Source: Shewanella violacea DSS12
Lineage (GTDB): Bacteria > Pseudomonadota > Gammaproteobacteria > Enterobacterales > Shewanellaceae
Assembly: GCF_000091325.1 (NCBI RefSeq)
Contig: NC_014012.1
Location: forward strand, 3,803,685 to 3,867,684
Direction of reading: 5' to 3'
Length of the DNA: 64,000 nt
The notes under the pieces are model-generated. The model was not told the DNA's origin. It saw only the letters and a list, made by a program, of their open reading frames with translations, and searched no databases. This document shows, piece by piece, positions 61,476 to 64,000 of this stretch; within the stretch, counting starts at the first letter, position 1; each line of letters starts with the position of its first letter. The translations under genes were made by a program, and so were the position numbers.

Positions 61476-62437
61476 GTAGGCCAGAAAGATTACAACCTGG
61501 AGTTAAACTAAGAGATGAAGCAAAACTCTCTCGAATTCCAATTAAAATCGTTCCTTCAGAGCGTGCAACCATGCTACGCAAACCCGATTGGTTGCGGGTA
61601 AAACTACCTGCATCGAACCAAAGGATCACTGAAATAAAGCAGGCTTTGCGTAAAAATGGTCTCCACTCTGTATGTGAGGAGGCATCTTGCCCCAACCTTG
61701 CCGAGTGCTTTAACCATGGTACGGCCACCTTTATGATTTTGGGCGCCATCTGTACCCGTCGCTGTCCATTTTGCGATGTAGCCCACGGACGTCCACTTAA
61801 GCCAGATGCTGAAGAGCCAATAAAACTAGCTCAGACAATCAGGGATATGAAGCTTAAGTATGTGGTAATTACCTCAGTGGATCGCGATGATCTGCGTGAC
61901 GGTGGCGCTCAACATTTTGCGGACTGTATCCGTGAAATACGCTTACTCAACCCTGAGATCAAGATCGAAACCTTAGTCCCTGACTTTCGCGGACGTATAG
62001 ATGCTGCATTGGAAATATTGGCTACCGAGCCACCAGATGTTTTCAATCACAATCTTGAAACTGCACCTATGCACTATCGTAAGGCTAGACCCGGTGCTAA
62101 CTATCAATGGTCTCTGGATCTATTGAAAAAATTTAAAGCGCGTCATCCACATATCCCGACAAAATCAGGATTAATGATGGGCTTAGGTGAGACCAACGAA
62201 GAGATAGCTCAAGTGTTACGCGATCTCCGCGCTCATAATGTTGAAATGCTGACGTTAGGCCAATACTTACAACCCTCTAAGTTCCACTTGCCGGTAGAAA
62301 GATATGTGCCGCCTGCTGAATTTGATGAACTGAGAGTCTTAGCTGAAGGATTAGGCTTTACGCATGCAGCCTGTGGACCTATGGTGCGCTCTAGCTACCA
62401 TGCGGATCTGCAAGCTCAAGGTAAAGAAGTCAAATAG
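61472..62437 (+). CDS. lipA: Lipoyl synthase LipA
   Basis: LipA is a radical-SAM enzyme that inserts two sulfurs into octanoyl domains. The 321-residue protein has the auxiliary-cluster Cys residues ([12 protein letters not shown]) and the radical SAM motif [14 protein letters not shown]. The C-terminus has the Arg-Ser-Ser-Tyr end ([11 protein letters not shown]). It is coupled to lipB by an ATGA overlap. Confidence 0.97.
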   Translation: MSRPERLQPGVKLRDEAKLSRIPIKIVPSERATMLRKPDWLRVKLPASNQRITEIKQALRKNGLHSVCEEASCPNLAECFNHGTATFMILGAICTRRCPFCDVAHGRPLKPDAEEPIKLAQTIRDMKLKYVVITSVDRDDLRDGGAQHFADCIREIRLLNPEIKIETLVPDFRGRIDAALEILATEPPDVFNHNLETAPMHYRKARPGANYQWSLDLLKKFKARHPHIPTKSGLMMGLGETNEEIAQVLRDLRAHNVEMLTLGQYLQPSKFHLPVERYVPPAEFDELRVLAEGLGFTHAACGPMVRSSYHADLQAQGKEVK

Positions 62438-62462
62438 ACCTGTAAAAATGATACTAGAAATC

Positions 62463-62498
62463 TAGCGTCACTGACCCGTCAGCCGACGCTATTTTTTT
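62463..62498 (+). terminator. Terminator after lipA
   Basis: The stem TAGCGTC / GACGCTA with an inner smaller hairpin and T7 lies 25 bases past the lipA stop, before convergent rimI. Confidence 0.85.
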
Positions 62499-62534
62499 AG
62501 CTAAATTTTGGTAAAAACCTATCTAGTCTTAACT

Positions 62535-62984
62535 CTACAGGCTAATGGCAAGTTCCATCAAGATAGCGTCTTCATTGGCACTCTCAGTCTTATAATAGCC
62601 CTTACGAATGCCCGACTCTTTGAAATCGTACTTAGCATACATATGTCTGGCGGCAAGACTCGAGGATCTCACCTCAAGAAACAATGTCTCAGCCTTAGAT
62701 TGGGCCGCATCAGTGATCACGGCTTGCAATAACATTTGACCATATCCTCTCCCCTGCTCGGAAGGATCAACACAGATATCCATCAAGGTCGCATCTTCAA
62801 ATATTTGATGAAGAATCGCGAAGCCAACCAATCGTCCTTCGATCTCAAGTCCGAATGTTGAGTACAAGTGTCCAAAACAGCTCTGTATAGTACCCAAGCT
62901 CATTGGATGCGTATGAGCCAATGTAGCTAGATTAGCCATGTTCACAGCATCAGTAAGGCTTAATCGGCATACTTGTTGTGACAT
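62535..62984 (-). CDS. rimI: Ribosomal-protein-alanine N-acetyltransferase RimI
   Basis: The 149-residue GNAT-family enzyme acetylates the N-terminus of ribosomal protein S18. The acetyl-CoA loop DICVDPSEQGRGYGQMLLQ (Q/RxxGxG/A type) and the LFLEVRSSSLAARHMYAKYDF segment are typical. It follows holD by eight bases on the minus strand; holD-rimI is a conserved pair. Confidence 0.93.
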   Translation of the reverse strand: MSQQVCRLSLTDAVNMANLATLAHTHPMSLGTIQSCFGHLYSTFGLEIEGRLVGFAILHQIFEDATLMDICVDPSEQGRGYGQMLLQAVITDAAQSKAETLFLEVRSSSLAARHMYAKYDFKESGIRKGYYKTESANEDAILMELAISL

Positions 62985-62992
62985 ACTCTTAG

Positions 62993-63343
62993 TTATCCTA
63001 TGTGAGACTCTTTGTTATGAGCAACAATAAAATTCCACAATTCACGCTTAGCTTCAGCCTTGATTAATAGTTCGGCTAAAGGTGCAGAGCTGAGTACAGG
63101 ATTAGACCTGGGTATTTTGAGACGTCGCATATCCCAAATAACATCGGCCCCTTTGATAAACTGCTCTGTAAATGAACAGTTTGTTATTGGACACTCTATT
63201 AGTGATAAAACAGAATTAATAACAGGGTGATGCTCAATACCTGGCTCAACTTTGTCCACTAAGATGAAGTAAGTCTTAGCTGCGTTGCTAGTCTGTACCC
63301 ATCGATTGATCCCCATCGCATCTAAATATGCCGCTTTTTCCAC
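62993..63343 (-). CDS. holD: DNA polymerase III psi subunit HolD
   Basis: HolD links the clamp loader to single-strand-binding protein. The 116-residue protein starts at GTG 63343; the family start YLDAMGINRWVQ is clear, with a central DVIWDMRRLKIPRSNP region. It precedes rimI by eight bases, an operon conserved in gammaproteobacteria. The family diverges fast, so the call rests on the start motif and gene order. Confidence 0.86.
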   Translation of the reverse strand: MEKAAYLDAMGINRWVQTSNAAKTYFILVDKVEPGIEHHPVINSVLSLIECPITNCSFTEQFIKGADVIWDMRRLKIPRSNPVLSSAPLAELLIKAEAKRELWNFIVAHNKESHIG

Positions 63344-63502
63344 TCTGATTAATGCCCTTCGTTCTTTGATGATTCATAGGATACCAGCTTATAAAAGCAA
63401 GACTAAACAAAATCACAAAACCGATTAGAATGATCAATTCTTAGCGTTTTATATGAATAACACAGAGGGATAGAATGATTGTAATAACTCAGGAGAGAAT
63501 TA

Positions 63503-63970
63503 ATGATCAATATCGGAATTAACGAGCAAGATAGGAAAGAGATAACAGCCGGCCTCAATCAAGTCTTAGCTGACAGCTATAGTTTGTACCTTAAGACTCA
63601 CAGCTTTCACTGGAATGTCACTGGACCTATGTTTACCAGCTTACATCAGCTATTTGAAGAGCAATACACTGAATTAGCCACAGCAGTTGATTTAATTGCT
63701 GAAAGAATTAGAGCCTTAGGATCACGTGCATTGGGCTCATACAGTGCCTATGCGGCTCTGACTGGCATCAAAGAAGATCATGGCATTACAGATGCTAACG
63801 AGATGCTTAGCGAGCTGTTAAAAGGTCAGGAAGTGATAATACGTAATATCAGATCTCTTTATCCTTTAGTAAACCAAGCAAATGATGAGGCGTCAGCAGA
63901 TCTGCTTACCCAAAGAATTCAGACACATGAAAAAACAGCATGGATGTTAAGGAGCCTGTTAGCGGTTTAG
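63503..63970 (+). CDS. dps: Dps-family ferritin-like protein
   Basis: The 155-residue protein is a four-helix ferritin-like subunit expected to form a 12-mer that oxidises and stores iron and protects DNA. The ferroxidase-site segments are LKTHSFHWNVTGPMFTSLHQ and LFEEQYTELATAVDLIAERI. The C-terminus (MLRSLLAV) ends in the octamer repeat that begins just before its stop codon. A GGAGA ribosome site precedes the ATG. The N-terminus is short and lacks the lysine-rich tail of E. coli Dps. Confidence 0.92.
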   Translation: MINIGINEQDRKEITAGLNQVLADSYSLYLKTHSFHWNVTGPMFTSLHQLFEEQYTELATAVDLIAERIRALGSRALGSYSAYAALTGIKEDHGITDANEMLSELLKGQEVIIRNIRSLYPLVNQANDEASADLLTQRIQTHEKTAWMLRSLLAV

Positions 63971-64000
63971 CGGTTTAGCGGTTTAGCGGTTTAGCGGTTT
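63958..64000. repeat. Octamer tandem repeat AGCGGTTT, five or more copies
   Basis: The unit AGCGGTTT repeats without change from about 63961 to the window end, and GTT precedes it. The dps stop codon TAG (63968-63970) is formed at the junction of the first and second units. The array may continue beyond the window. Confidence 0.9.

Overview
The window is a stretch of gammaproteobacterial chromosome that looks like a marine Shewanella. The evidence is gene order: yajG-ampG, hemA-prfA-prmC with lolB-ispE-prs, a met/leu/gln tRNA operon near ychF-pth and ubiF-miaB-phoH-ybeY-corC-lnt, and leuS-lptE-holA-nadD-rsfS-rlmH-mrdA-rodA-mltB-rlpA-dacA-ybeD-lipB-lipA. These are conserved enterobacterial/Shewanella neighbourhoods. 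The genus is an inference from protein style and order; no database was searched.

Layout. 1-9 kb: envelope and transport genes (YajG lipoprotein, secreted cyclophilin, AmpG permease, YajQ, VanZ-like, PanE-like reductase, NSS transporter with its MetS-type small subunit, PAP2 phosphatase, EamA permease). 9-13 kb: kdsA, a DUF819 permease and sirB1-sirB2, with a decayed ~100-bp tandem array between kdsA and the DUF819 gene. 13.3-25.5 kb: a roughly 12-kb accessory island that splits the usual hemA-prfA-prmC-sirB2-sirB1-kdsA order. It carries REP-like palindromes, a RayT-type transposase, an array of lysozyme-like genes and gene fragments alternating with small exported proteins, a type I secretion ABC transporter and HlyD adaptor, and a tyrosine recombinase. 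25.5-31.7 kb: haem synthesis/translation termination genes, and divergently lolB-ispE-prs. 31.7-34.3 kb: nine tRNAs on the minus strand with many short hairpin repeats and decaying tRNA copies. 34.5-44 kb: ychF, pth, ubiF and the miaB-to-lnt run. 44.5-47.1 kb: a GH63 lipoprotein glycosidase. 47.4-62.4 kb: the leuS-to-lipA run (LPS export, DNA polymerase delta, NAD synthesis, ribosome silencing, cell-wall elongation, lipoate). 62.5-64 kb: rimI, holD and a Dps-family gene ending in an octamer tandem repeat.

The most interesting region is the island. On the minus strand the order is transporter, adaptor, several signal-peptide proteins, and intact or broken GH24-type lysozyme reading frames. Five exported proteins share one plan: signal peptide, a Cys near the mature N-terminus, in most a D-x-[ND]-x-[DEN]-G motif, and usually a Cys near the C-terminus. 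I infer, without proof, a type I secretion-linked muramidase effector array with periplasmic immunity candidates, reshuffled by recombination. One scar is an in-frame lysozyme-hlyD chimera joined at a 6-bp shared sequence.
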